Made by a program: the position numbers and the translations under genes. Below, piece by piece: positions 21,881-32,700 of a stretch of 64,000 nucleotides of DNA. How positions within the stretch are numbered: the stretch's first letter is position 1; the number at the start of each line of letters is the position of its first letter. Source of the stretch: Costus lasius (taxonomy: Eukaryota; Streptophyta; Magnoliopsida; Zingiberales; Costaceae). The stretch spans positions 56,127,949 through 56,191,948 of the forward strand of contig CM050449.1 in the NCBI GenBank assembly GCA_027563935.2. Reading direction: 5' to 3'. The notes beneath the pieces are model-generated. The model saw nothing but the letters and a program-made list of their open reading frames with translations, was not told where the DNA came from and ran no database searches.

Positions 21881-22966
21881 TCATATATCCACAGCTCCGT
21901 AGGGGTAAGTTTTCTTTACCTGAAAAGGTCCAGACCAACGGGACTTGAGTTTACCAGGAAAAAGTCTTAATCTAGAATTGAATAAAAGAACAAAGTCACC
22001 TGGTTGGAAATCTTTTCTAAAAATATGCTGATCATGCCATCTCTTAGTCCTCTCCTTGTAAATTCTTGCATTTTCATAGGCTGAGAGTCTAATTTCATCC
22101 AACTCGTTCAATTGTAACCTCCGTTTTTCACTTGTGTTCTTTAAGTCAAAGTTTAATGCCTTGATTGCCCAGAATGCTTTATGTTCGAGTTCTACAGGTA
22201 GATGGCAAGATTTACTATAGATTAATTGAAAAGGGGACATACCAATTGGTGTTTTGAAAGCTGTCCGGTATGCGCATAGTGCATCATCAAGTTTGAATGC
22301 CCAATCTTTCCTTGTGGGTGAAACTGTCTTTTCCAAAATCCCTTTTATTTCTCTATTTGATATCTCAACTTGCCCACTTGTTTGAGGATGATAAGGTGTA
22401 GCTACTCTATGATTTACTCCATACTTTCTGAGTAATGTTGAGAACTTGTGTTCTATGAAGTGTGAGCCACCATCACTAATTACAACTCGTGGTGTTTCAA
22501 ATCTTGGAAAGATAATTTTTTTGAACAGTTTGACAACAACTCAGGAATCATTGGTTGGTGATGCAATAGCTTCAACCCATTTTTAAACATAATCCACTGC
22601 TATAAGAATATATTTGTTACCTCCAAAAGACAGGAAGGGTCCCATGAATTCAATTCCCCAAACATCAAAAATTTCAACCTCAAGAATATTAGACAATGGC
22701 ATTTCATGTCTTCTGTTAATGTTGTCTGTCCTTTGACATCTATCATAAGATAAAATGAAGTTTCTAGCATCTTTGAAAATTGTGGGCCAATAAAATCCTG
22801 ATTGCAACACTTTAAAGGCAGTTTTCTCAGCACTGGCATGCCCACCATAAGAAGATCCATGGCATTGAAACAATATATTAGTAACCTCCTCCTCAGGTAC
22901 ACATCTCCTAAAAATACCATCTGCACATCTTCGAAATACATAAGGCTCATCCCAAAAATAGTGATA
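21881..22966 (-). pseudogene. G integrase (Athila/Tat type), truncated
   Basis: Minus-strand reading from 22966: HYFWDEPYVFRRCADG, the zinc-binding part (CHGSSYGGHASAEK and YDRCQR), then the core [21 protein letters not shown] and [11 protein letters not shown], and the C-terminal part [17 protein letters not shown]. Two in-frame stops lie in the core (TAA near 22585 and TGA near 22543). The first catalytic Asp, normally in WGIDFMG, is Glu here. The N-terminus is lost at the junction with H. Minus-strand open frames that extend to 23161 are partly antisense of H. Confidence 0.8.
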
Positions 22967-22969
22967 GTT

Positions 22970-23987
22970 GCATGAATTTTTTAAGGATGCATGAAATTTT
23001 ATTCTAACTTGTGATAGTTGCCAAAGAAGCGGCAACATTTCGAAATGAGATGAACTCCCCTTACATAATATTTTAGAAGTCGAATTATTCGATGTGTGGG
23101 GGATAGATTTTATGGGACTATTCCCATCCTCCTGTGGAAATAGGTACATCTTGGTCGCCATCGATTACGTGAAGAAGTGGCTAGAAGCCTCAGCTGCACC
23201 AACCAATGACTCTAGAGTTGTCATACGGATACTGAGGAAGACTATCTTTCCAAGATTCGGCGTGCCTCGAGTGATCATAAGCGATGGAGGATCACATTTC
23301 ATTGAACAAAGATTTGCCGCTCTATTGAAAAAGCATGGGGTGCATCACAAAATTGTGACACCATATCACCCCCAGACTAGCGGACAAGTCGAGGTAACAA
23401 ATCGTGAACTGAAAAGAATGTTAGAACGCACTGTTTCGACTGCAAGAACAGATTGGGCCCTTAAATTGGATGATGCTCTATGGGCCTATCGAATTGCCTT
23501 CAAGACCCCAATAGGAATGTCTCCATTTCAAATGATATACGGGAAGTCTTGTCATCTTCCAGTCGAGCTTGAACATAAGGCGTTCTGGGTGATAAGAGCT
23601 TTAAACTTTGATTTCAAGACAGCAGGTGAGAGGAGAAAATTGGATCTAAATGAATTGGATGAGATACAACTTAAGGCGTACAAGAATGAAAAAATTTATA
23701 AGAAACGGACCAAGAGGTTTCACGACAAATGTATAGTGTACAAGGAATTTGAAGTCGGAGATTTGGTCCCACTATTTAATTCGAGGCTCAGATTATTTCC
23801 TGGAAAGTTGCAATCTAGATGGACTAGTCCATATGTTGTAAAGCAAGTCTATCCATACAGTGTGATTGACATCTATAGTGATCAATCTGGAAACTTCAAG
23901 GTCAATGGCCAATGCCTAAAGTTGTATCTTTTCCCTACGCGAATTGAAAAGGGAGTTTCCTTATTCCTCTCTAACTCTTCTATATGA
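22970..23987 (+). pseudogene. H integrase (Athila/Tat type), 5'-truncated
   Basis: The frame carries FFKDA, a TGA (22992-22994), NFILTCDSCQRSGNISK, a second TGA (23046-23048), and then runs open to the stop after 23984. The catalytic set is complete: [17 protein letters not shown] and [11 protein letters not shown]. The C-terminal part has [17 protein letters not shown] and [17 protein letters not shown], typical of Athila and Tat. The first half of the zinc-binding domain is missing because of the fusion to G. From 23094 the frame is open for 297 codons. It could not give an integrase without its N-terminus. Confidence 0.85.
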
Positions 23988-24024
23988 TCGTGGATTCTTT
24001 TGTCGAGCTACCGATGTTAAACTC

Positions 24025-24048
24025 GCGCTTCTTGGGAGGCAACCCAAG
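24025..24048 (+). other. Post-pol stem-loop (H)
   Basis: CTTGGGAGGCAACCCAAG is perfect here. The preceding GGTCA-TGACC hairpin is decayed (24002-24016). Confidence 0.75.
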
Positions 24049-25429
24049 TTCTTCATTTCTTTAATTTCAATTAGATTTTTTTTGACATGTGTTATTTATT
24101 TTTCAGGTCCAGATAAAGATTACGAATCGGGTCGTAATCACCAAAAAAAAATTTACTGGAGAGGCCGTAATACCCATTATGGCCATAATGGGGCTGAAAC
24201 ACTAGGGTAGCCGTGAACATTTCCTACTCGTGGGTATCAATTCCCACAGTCATCAAAGGTTATGGCTGGAATTACGGGCGTCCCCTTTCCTTCTTCAATC
24301 TGCACAGAAGTCGCCGCCGACCTCATCAATAGCCGCCCCTTTACTTCTGAAATTCATCGCTGCCCTCTCCAATCTAGTCATTTGAGTACAACGCTGCCTT
24401 TCTTCAATCCGCATGGAAAACTTCTGCCGCCCTCTTCAATCCGCTACCTCAAATCTGCGCCTTCAATCCAAACTAGAAACTGTTGTCGACTTCCATTAAT
24501 CCGAGCAGGAATCAGCGCTGCTCTTCTCAATCGTCAACTACAGATGCCCCTTTTCTTCAAGCTGCAATGTAAATCTACCACTCTTCATCTTCTTCAATGG
24601 AAAACGACAAAAGTTATCACCCACATTCACTGAGCTACCTGCTGGCGAAGACATCCATCCTTTTCCTCTGCTATTACTATACTGAGCCGCCATTCTCATT
24701 CAAACTGAAATCAGCAAAAGCATCATCTATTGAGCGAACAGCTGGAGCAGACATTTACTCTGCAAATTAGTTCGCCAGCCTTCTCTCTCGGACTAATCCC
24801 TGGAGTATTTATGCGCCGTCGCCTTTCCACTTCAGCAGCCACCAACGATGCCTGTGATTCATACGTTCGCAGTCCCAATTGAAGGCAAGGGTGGTGATCT
24901 TTCTCCATATGCTCATGATTCTTCTGGTATCCTACCATTTATCTCTCTCGTCGTGCTGATCTTTCTCATACGAAGTCAGCATACCAATTCCATCACGTTG
25001 ATTGGATCTCTGCACCTTCACAAGCGCCAGCAACCTTTCTGAAGCAAGCGACTTCCTCTTCTTTGACTACGCATTCTGCTGATCTCCTTCTCGGATTGCA
25101 TCTACCGAGACTGGAACTCTCCAATCTGCTACTTCCATTACAGCCCTACTAATCTGTGCTACCAATGTGCCTCACAAGATTTGACGAGAAGCCTTCCACC
25201 TCTCTGATTTCTTCCGCATCCTAATCTCTCGGCTATTCCAGGTTTCCATCCTGCTGCGTTTCTTTGATAGCTTCTATTCATCTACAATGGCCCCCCAAAT
25301 GAAAGATTGGAGCCCGAAAATCTATAATGCACATCCCTGCTACTCCCTTTCGTCAGCCAGCATCTTCTGCTATTCCACTCTCTTCATCGGACGTTATTCC
25401 GAGGCTGCATGCTATCTTTAGATTTCCCA
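24049..25429 (+). other. 3' region of H before the third ORF
   Basis: A short palindrome array lies at 24112-24260 (TTACGAATCGGGTCGTAA and later copies), followed by about 1.1 kb of CT-rich sequence with many TTCAATC and CTGC runs. Open frames of up to 123 codons here show no recognisable motif. Part may be the decayed start of the third ORF. Confidence 0.5.
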
Positions 25430-25644
25430 TGCATGATGCTTTTCAAGTTCACAAGTGCTAGCAAATTCTCCAGCATAAGATTATCCATACACGATATCTG
25501 GATTGATTCACTATGTCTACACTCGGCTTTTCAGACGACATTGAGTGGATGTTCCACCAGATTGGCTGGCACCAGTTTCTCCATATGACACATCCCACCT
25601 ATATATCACTCTGCCTAGAGTTCTTTAGCTCTTTAGATGTTCAG
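25430..25644 (+). pseudogene. H Athila-type third ORF, first part
   Basis: It reads SDDIEWMFHQIGWHQFL and ISLCLEFFSSLDVQ, which resemble the conserved middle of the protein encoded downstream of or beside pol in Athila elements (the ATHILA ORF-1 family; its role is unknown). Element C is inserted right after codon Q, and the frame resumes at 51137. Confidence 0.55.
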
Positions 25645-26195
25645 TGATGCGTTCTGCAAGTGCACAGGCAAATCGAAGTAATAAAAATATCGATCACACA
25701 GAGACCAATAGCTAAGTACCAACTCTACCTAGAATTGTTAGCTAGACTAATCTAAAAGAGAATGATTCTTATCTCTACTAAAATAGAAGAAGCAATAAAC
25801 AAACTTTGGTTGTAATCGATTTATGGGAATTTCAGGATTTAGGGTTCACCCCTCTAAATTTCATGACTTATTAAAATTAAAGAAATCTTAGGAAGCATTT
25901 ACTATGTTGAAGGGGATTTATCTATATGTACAGATTGCCCCCTCTCCGTAGTACAATCCGGTATCTATCCGAATTAATCCCCTACTCTCGTGGTTATTAG
26001 CTCGAGATAAACACAATGAGTTCTTGATAAATCAATAAAGTCCCTCAAGCCGATTCGAACTACTCTCGTGTTCAAATCAACTTGTCCAAATATTGTAGAT
26101 CTGACGTCACAATTCACCTCTCAGTACTTCTTTTGATGTCTAAGCCATGCAAATTATGGCCAGTAATTAACATGTAATTAACACAACAATAGTTG
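25645..26195 (-). repeat. 3' LTR of C, left part
   Basis: It starts TGATGCGTTCTGCAAG and matches the LTR at 49637-50185 up to AGTTG, where D is inserted. The rest of this LTR is at 35345-36206. Confidence 0.9.
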
Positions 26196-27898
26196 TGTTG
26201 GGGTATGCCCTTAAGGCTAATGTTTGAGGCCTGTGGGAATGTATCTGTATCATGTAATAAACTCTTAAGTTTATAAAGGCATGGTTGTTATTCAGTTAGC
26301 TACATTGTCTGCTGCAATATATGTTCTTCTGAATAATGTCTCAAAGCTGTTCAGCTGGGCTGACAAGCTATTATGTCCTTAGTCGATATATCTTGGTGAA
26401 CATGAGACAGCCTTGATATGGTTAAGACTAATATGTGTTCTAATCTTATAGGATGCTTCGAGCATGGAATATGATTATAGACTCATGGGTACATTGGATG
26501 TACTGGACAGACCCTACGAGGATGTTCAATTGTTTGTCACAATGTGAATATTCCTTGATTATGACAAGTGGCACATTTCCTCTGACTTGAGATCACTTGT
26601 GTTTCTAAATGATGATTGTCATTGTTTTGAGGTAGTTCAATATCATTTGAAACATAATGATTATAGACTATCTTGGATGATGAGCTTGAGTCAGGTTAGA
26701 GCACTAGTGATAGACATAGGATTGCCGTCTCCTTGTTTAAGGAGTGTGATGTTCTAAAGGGGCCCCCTGGATGAGATGATTGAGAGAGTGTATGGCCATA
26801 CCCAGGTGACAGTGTTCATCTGTTCTAATCATGCTCATCATATTGGAATTACAAGCTTGACAGGCTTGTCCAATAAGAACATCCAGTGGCAAAGGAAATA
26901 TGCATGCCTTGTGATTTGATTCACACTTGTGCTGTGGTTTGGGTGTAGTCTTGGAAGACTCATTTCTTTATATCGGGAGATAGTGATGTGTTGCTAGATA
27001 CCCCTCACTGATCGTGATAACGCGAGTTATCGTTACCGACATTTAAAGGAAACCCTTAGGGTCGCACAATTTGATGATATGGCTTACTTAAGTCAGATCG
27101 TGTGGACTGAATTGTTTGGGTTCAGTTTAAAGGGATTTAATCTCTGATTGTGAGTGAGATCTGGTCTGATCATGTTTGATTGATTAGGGCTTGAGATCGG
27201 TAAGCTTCGATCGAGAGAATGCATGCCAGATCGGTCAGATCAGGGGCATCGTTGAGATCGACGGTTAGATCGTGAACCTTAGGGTTTATTTAAGATCTAG
27301 ACTAGATCATTGGCTTGATTGGTTCTTAAACCGAACCAAAGTGAACCGGCTCACTAAATGAGCGCTTGGTTCATAGGGAGAGGAGTAGGCGACAAGTTCA
27401 CTTGGCGTGAACGTTGTGGTGAGGAGTGGTTACTATTTTTAGTAACCATGATCTCCATTTGGAGAGTGCGCTCATCAAAATAGAATATACTCTATTTTCG
27501 CTCACTCATTTTTCTCTCGCCCATATTCCTCTCGTCTCTCTCGTGAGTGTGGCGACGCTTTGAAGGTTGAGGAGGATTCGGCCAAGAAGAAAGAGATCTC
27601 ATTTTCCCTTCACTCGACAAGGACCTCTTGGAACCTTGCTAGCACAAGGAGCACCAAGAGAGATAGCGACATCATCTTGTGTGTGACGACAAGGAGAAGA
27701 TCTACTTTGATCTTTGCTTCCAAGGAAACATCTTCTCCATGGCGATGGTATGATTGTTTTCTTATTATCAAGTTGATCTTTTAGCATGCATATCGATCCT
27801 ATAACCCTAGTTCCGCAAGAAGAAAATTTTATGCGCCATATGCTTTAGGGTTATGCTCCCCCTAGAAGGGGACCCCCCTAATCTAAGGGGCACTTTCA
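26196..27898 (+). repeat. 5' LTR of element D (1703 bp)
   Basis: Ends are TGTTGGGGTATG and GGGGCACTTTCA. A strong hairpin, GGTTACTATTTTTAGTAACC (27428-27447), lies about 50 bases before an A/T-rich promoter-like segment near 27480. The internal open frame at 27560-27784 recurs exactly in the 3' LTR and is probably not a gene. Confidence 0.95.
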
Positions 27899-27900
27899 AT

Positions 27901-27918
27901 TGGTATCAGAGCCAGGTT
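27901..27918 (+). other. Primer binding site, initiator tRNA-Met (D)
   Basis: TGGTATCAGAGCC starts two bases after the LTR end. Confidence 0.92.
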
Positions 27919-29734
27919 GAATGCATGTTCATTATGATTGCTTTGGCCTTGTGAGTCCATATGCTTAGATCTTTATAACATGCGAAAGTTGTATGATAGG
28001 TTTTATCATCTTGCGAAACTTCATGTATGATATATGTTTCCATCTATTGGCGCATGTATGTTGTAAGTTGGCGCATCTTGTTTTTGTTTTACAAAACTTG
28101 AATACTTGCGCGACTCATCATAGATCTAAGGCTTTACTATAAACCCTTAGACGGGTTATTAGGGTTGAAGTCAACCCCTAGGTTAGATCCAGAATGTCTG
28201 ATCAGATCATCTGACAGCCTGAATGGGTCGACCAGATAGCACCTTGGCGCAAGCCTATGGTGGCTATAGGTCGACTGCAGACAGGTGTGTAGCGATGTCT
28301 GATTGAGACGATTAATGAACGCACCTGAGTTAGGCCCGGGGTCACGCCCGCTTGCCAGACCTCAGTGTGGTCGTTCAGCCCTGACGCATGCATGGTTGAC
28401 CTTATGGTCGACTCAAGTCAGTTAGGACTTGGTGCATGTAAGGGCAGTGGATCTGACTAGGTTGGATGAGTGGATCCCTAGTGATGGACCGTTGTAAGGT
28501 TGTAGGGCAAATAAGGAAAAATTAAAATTGATCCCATGGGGTTTTCGAAAATTTTAATTTTTTTTTATGATGGATCACATGGTTGTTGATTGATGCATAT
28601 GTTTGTCTATTTAGTCTTATGTGGGCTGCCCATATTAATTGTGTGCTGTGCTGGGGCCTGCGTGCCTGTATTAATTGTTGTAAATTAATTATTGTGATCT
28701 GCGCATCACTGTGTTTTAATTTATAATTGTAAGTGACCTACGTGTCACTCTTGTCTAGATAGTTAAATTTGTAATTTAATTTGACAAGAGCACAGAGCAC
28801 ACTTGGCAGAGGCGCATGCAGCAAGTGGCTGGACCAGGTGGGAGGTCTAGGGTTCGACCCTAGGACCTGGCGCATTTTCCTGGTGGGCGCACCTGTGCTG
28901 CAGATGGCGCTTGGGCCCTGGTTTGGGCCAGATGAGCAGCAAAAGACCCATGAAGAGCAAATGAAGACTTAAGTTAGGTTAAGGTCTTCTAGGGCTATGG
29001 GCTTTTACCACATAAGATACATGCTTTCTTTTATTGTATAATATTAGAATTGCATGATTAAATTATCTTCTGCTATCACCATAGGAATTGCATGATAGGC
29101 AAGAAGATAAAAGACCGTGAAAATCCAACGCTTAATATCAAGCTCGTAAGCCTTCTGACGCGAAACCTCACTGTTCTGATTATCGTTGGAGCCGTGTTGT
29201 ACCCACTCAGTGGGCACGTCCATCTATCTTCAGAGGGTGTGGGATTACACCTGTGTGTTACAGAGTAGGGATTTATCCCTTCTCGTTGCTCAGCATAGCA
29301 CATGGTGGTCCAGGGAGTAGGTCGGGTCAGCTTGACCGTGTTGGCTACATATGTGGAGCATATGGTAGCACATGGAGGCAGCCATCTGTGGGATCAGAGA
29401 CTGTGTTGTACCAACTCAGTTGGCACAGTCTGCTGGATTGCCCAGATGAAGGGGAATCGCACGGGTTGGCGATCGGCAGGGAATGCCTACCAGAAACTAG
29501 TGCTTGTACTCTCTGTGCATCTTATCTCGCCTGAGCGGGACGCGGAGACCAAGTATGAAATCTGGATCCCATCTCACTAAAAGAGTTCTACTCTTTCGGG
29601 CTGTTTTGCTGGATTTTTCACGCCTGATAAAATAGTGAGAAAAAGAATCTTTCTTAAGTCCTGATTGATTCTTATACATTGATACTGACCTTGCTGTTCT
29701 TGCATTGTTGTAGATACCTGCAGCAACGAACACC
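27919..29734 (+). other. Leader of element D with twin hairpins
   Basis: A 1.8-kb untranslated leader. Two hairpins with the same flanks occur: CCCACTCAGTGGG (29202-29214) and CCAACTCAGTTGG (29411-29423). A C-G pair in the first is replaced by A-T in the second. Short ORFs here have no recognisable motif. Confidence 0.75.
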
Positions 29735-32700
29735 ATGAACTTCAATGTGCGATCCCTACTGGAAAGGGAGAAGTTTGCTGGGCCGAACTTCTCTGACTGG
29801 TTTGGACACCTTAAGATCGTTCTTAAGGCAGAGAGGAAACTGTATGTCCTCGAGACGGCGATACCGCCGCAGCCCGCTCCGAACGCCGCAAGGGCGGTTC
29901 GGGAAGCCTATGAAAAGCACGTCAATGATAGCATTGATGTCGCTTGCCTGATGCTAGCGTCTATGACGCCACCGCTGCAGCGTCAACATGAGGATATGTC
30001 AGCTATACAGATTATAGCAAACCTCAAGATGCTGTATGCTGCACAGGCGAGGACTGAACGCTATAATTTGACTAAGCTCTTCTTTCAGAGCAAACTGGCT
30101 GAAGGGAGCCCAGTGGGAGCTCACGTGCTCAAGATGATTGGGCACAAGGAGGCTCTAGAGAAACTGGGGCATACCATTAACCAGGAGCTTGCTGTAGACA
30201 TTATTCTGCAGTCTCTCCCGCCTTCATTCGACGCGTTCATTATTAATTTTAATATGAACAAAATCGATTGTACTCCGGCAGAGCTGTTGAATATGCTCTT
30301 GACCACTGAGGAAACTCTGAAGGGTAAGCCTTCAACCTCTGTCTTGATGGTTCCTTCAAGGAACAAGAAGAAGGGGAAGAAGGGCAAGGCCCCGGTCAAG
30401 AATTACAGCAAGGCTCTGAAGCAGAAGGTGAAGCGGTCCAAGGAATACAGGTGTTTCCACTGTGGCCAGCTGGGTCACTGGAAAAAGGACTGTAAAGCGC
30501 TCCAAGGAGATAAGAGGGGAAGCTTCGCTTCTGGCTTAGGTATATTCGTGACTGAGGTCATGTTCTCTTCTTCTATATCATGGGTGTTGGACACTGCATG
30601 TGGAGTTCACATTTGTTCAAATGTACAGGAACTCAAGAGAAGAAGACAGGTGGGACAGCATGAGGTGGACCTACGAGTTGGAAACGGGGCACGGGTTGCT
30701 GCTGTTGCTGTAGGAGACTATTTCATTTCTTTACCATCTGGACTTGTATTGGAACTAGACAATTGTTACTTTGTTCCCAGTATAACTAAAAATATTATCT
30801 CCATTCCTGCTCTTGTCAGGAAGGGATTTTCCTTTGAATGCAATAGTTCAAAGTGTATTTTGTCTTTTGATAATATTGTTTATGCAACTGGTTCAATTAA
30901 CAATGGGTTATACATGTTGGACATGGAATGTTCGATACAGCAAATTGATATTAAGAAAGCCAAGTATGCTGATGACAGCACCTTGCTATGGCATAGTCGT
31001 TTAGGCCATATTAACGAGAAACGCATTAAGCGGTTGCATGATCATGGACTGCTGGGATCATTCTCCTATAAGGAGATTGATACATGCAAAGCTTGTTTGA
31101 TGGGTAAAATGACGAAGTCACCTTTTCCTCACAAAGGTCAAAGGGCTTCAGGTTTACTTGACCTTATACACAGTGATGTGTGTGGGCCATTTAGTAAACA
31201 TGCCAGAGGTGGCTATCAGTACTTCATTACCTTTACTGATGATTTCAGTAGATACGGGTATGTCTATCTGATGAGACATAAGAGTGAATCTTTTGACAAG
31301 TTCAAAGAGTTCAAGAATGAAGTACAGAATCAGCTAGGCCGAAATATCAAGGCACTTCGCTCAGATCGAGGTGGTGAATACCTAAGTCATACGTTTACTG
31401 ACTATCTGAAGGAGTGTGGGATCATCTCACAGCTCACTCCGCCAGGAACACCGCAATGGAATGGTGTGTCCGAGAGGAGAAATAGAACGCTACTTGATAT
31501 GGTTCGTTCTATGATGAGTCAGGCTACTCTTCCTTACTCCTTTTGGGGTTTTGCACTGGAAACAGCTGCAAAGGTACTAAACCGAGTGCCATCCAAGGCA
31601 GTTTCAAAGACGCCATATGAGTTATGGTATGGGAAACAGCCAAGCTTGACATTTATCAGGATCTGGGGTTGCGAGGCTTATGTCAAAAAGCTCGCCTCTG
31701 GGAAACTAGAGAGCAGATCTGACAAATGTATCTTTGTCGGTTACCCTAAGGAAACTAAGGGTTATTATTTCTTCGATCCCAAGGAGAACAAGGTTTTTGT
31801 TGCTCGGACGGCCATATTTCTTGAGAAGGAGTTTCTTCTGCAAGAGGCCAGTGGGAGAGAAATAAAGCTGGATGAGAATCCAGAAGAAAGACAAAGTGAC
31901 CAAGCACAGTTGGATGAGCCTGAGCCGGTAGAACAGGTTATTGGACAACCTGAGGCTCAGATATCACGGGAACCGCGAAGATCGGGAAGGATTCGTCGAC
32001 AGCCTGAGCGCTATGACGGAGTCTACATCATTGACAATGATGAACCCCTCACTTATGCGGATGCGGTCAGTGGACCGGAGTCAGCGAGATGGCTTGAAGC
32101 TATGCGCGCCGAGATGGACTCCATGTCAGATAACCAAGTCTGGGATTTGGTTGATCCGCCTTCGGGAGTTATCCCTATAGGCTGTAAATGGATCTTCAAG
32201 AAGAAGATTGACATGGATGGTAACGTGGTTACCTATAAAGGTAGGCTAGTTGCGAAAGGTTTCAAACAAATCTACGGGATAGATTATGATGAAACTTTCT
32301 CACCTGTAGCCATGTTTAAGTCTATTCGGATTCTTTTCGCGATAGCTGCATATTATGATTATGAGATTTGGCAAATGGATGTGAAAACAGCTTTCCTTAA
32401 TGGAAATCTGGATGAGGATGTGTATATGACACAACCTGAGGGTTTCACTAATCCAGCAGATCGTCATAAGATATGCAAGTTAAAGAAGTCCATTTATGGA
32501 CTTAAGCAAGCATCTAGAAGCTGGAATATTCGTTTTGATGAATCAGTCACTGAATTTGGTTTCATCAAGAACGAGGATGACCCGTGTGTATATAAGAGGT
32601 TTAGTGGGAGCGTGATTACTTTCCTAGTCCTCTACGTCGATGACATCTTGATCATTGGAAATGACATTCCTGAAATGCATGCTGTTAAAGCATGGCTAAG

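Larger units (their letters stand above)
18346..22966 (-). mobile_element. Element G: 3' half of an Athila/Tat-like element
   Basis: It runs on the minus strand: 3' LTR at left, then 3' internal region, post-pol stem-loops and integrase. It breaks off at about 22966 inside the zinc-binding domain of integrase, where the plus-strand element H starts. Gag, protease, RT and the 5' LTR are absent. Its LTR belongs to the same broad family as B and the solo LTR (TGATGACACC to ACAACA). No target-site duplication can be expected because one end is lost. Confidence 0.8.

Noticed and set aside
22967..23161. N-terminal extension of the minus-strand G integrase frame
   Set aside because: The plus strand of this stretch reads the H integrase zinc domain (TCDSCQRSGN), so the minus-strand reading is antisense.
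24262..24633. A 123-codon open frame that could be a captured host exon
   Set aside because: The sequence is a CT-rich low-complexity run inside H, with no motif and a similar CT-rich run in B; no evidence of capture.
27560..27784. A 74-codon open frame, repeated at 35001-35225
   Set aside because: Same reason for element D; it is R/U5 sequence of the LTR.
27901..27918. tRNA genes at the primer sites
   Set aside because: Only 12 to 20 bases match tRNA 3' ends. They are primer sites and not tRNA genes.
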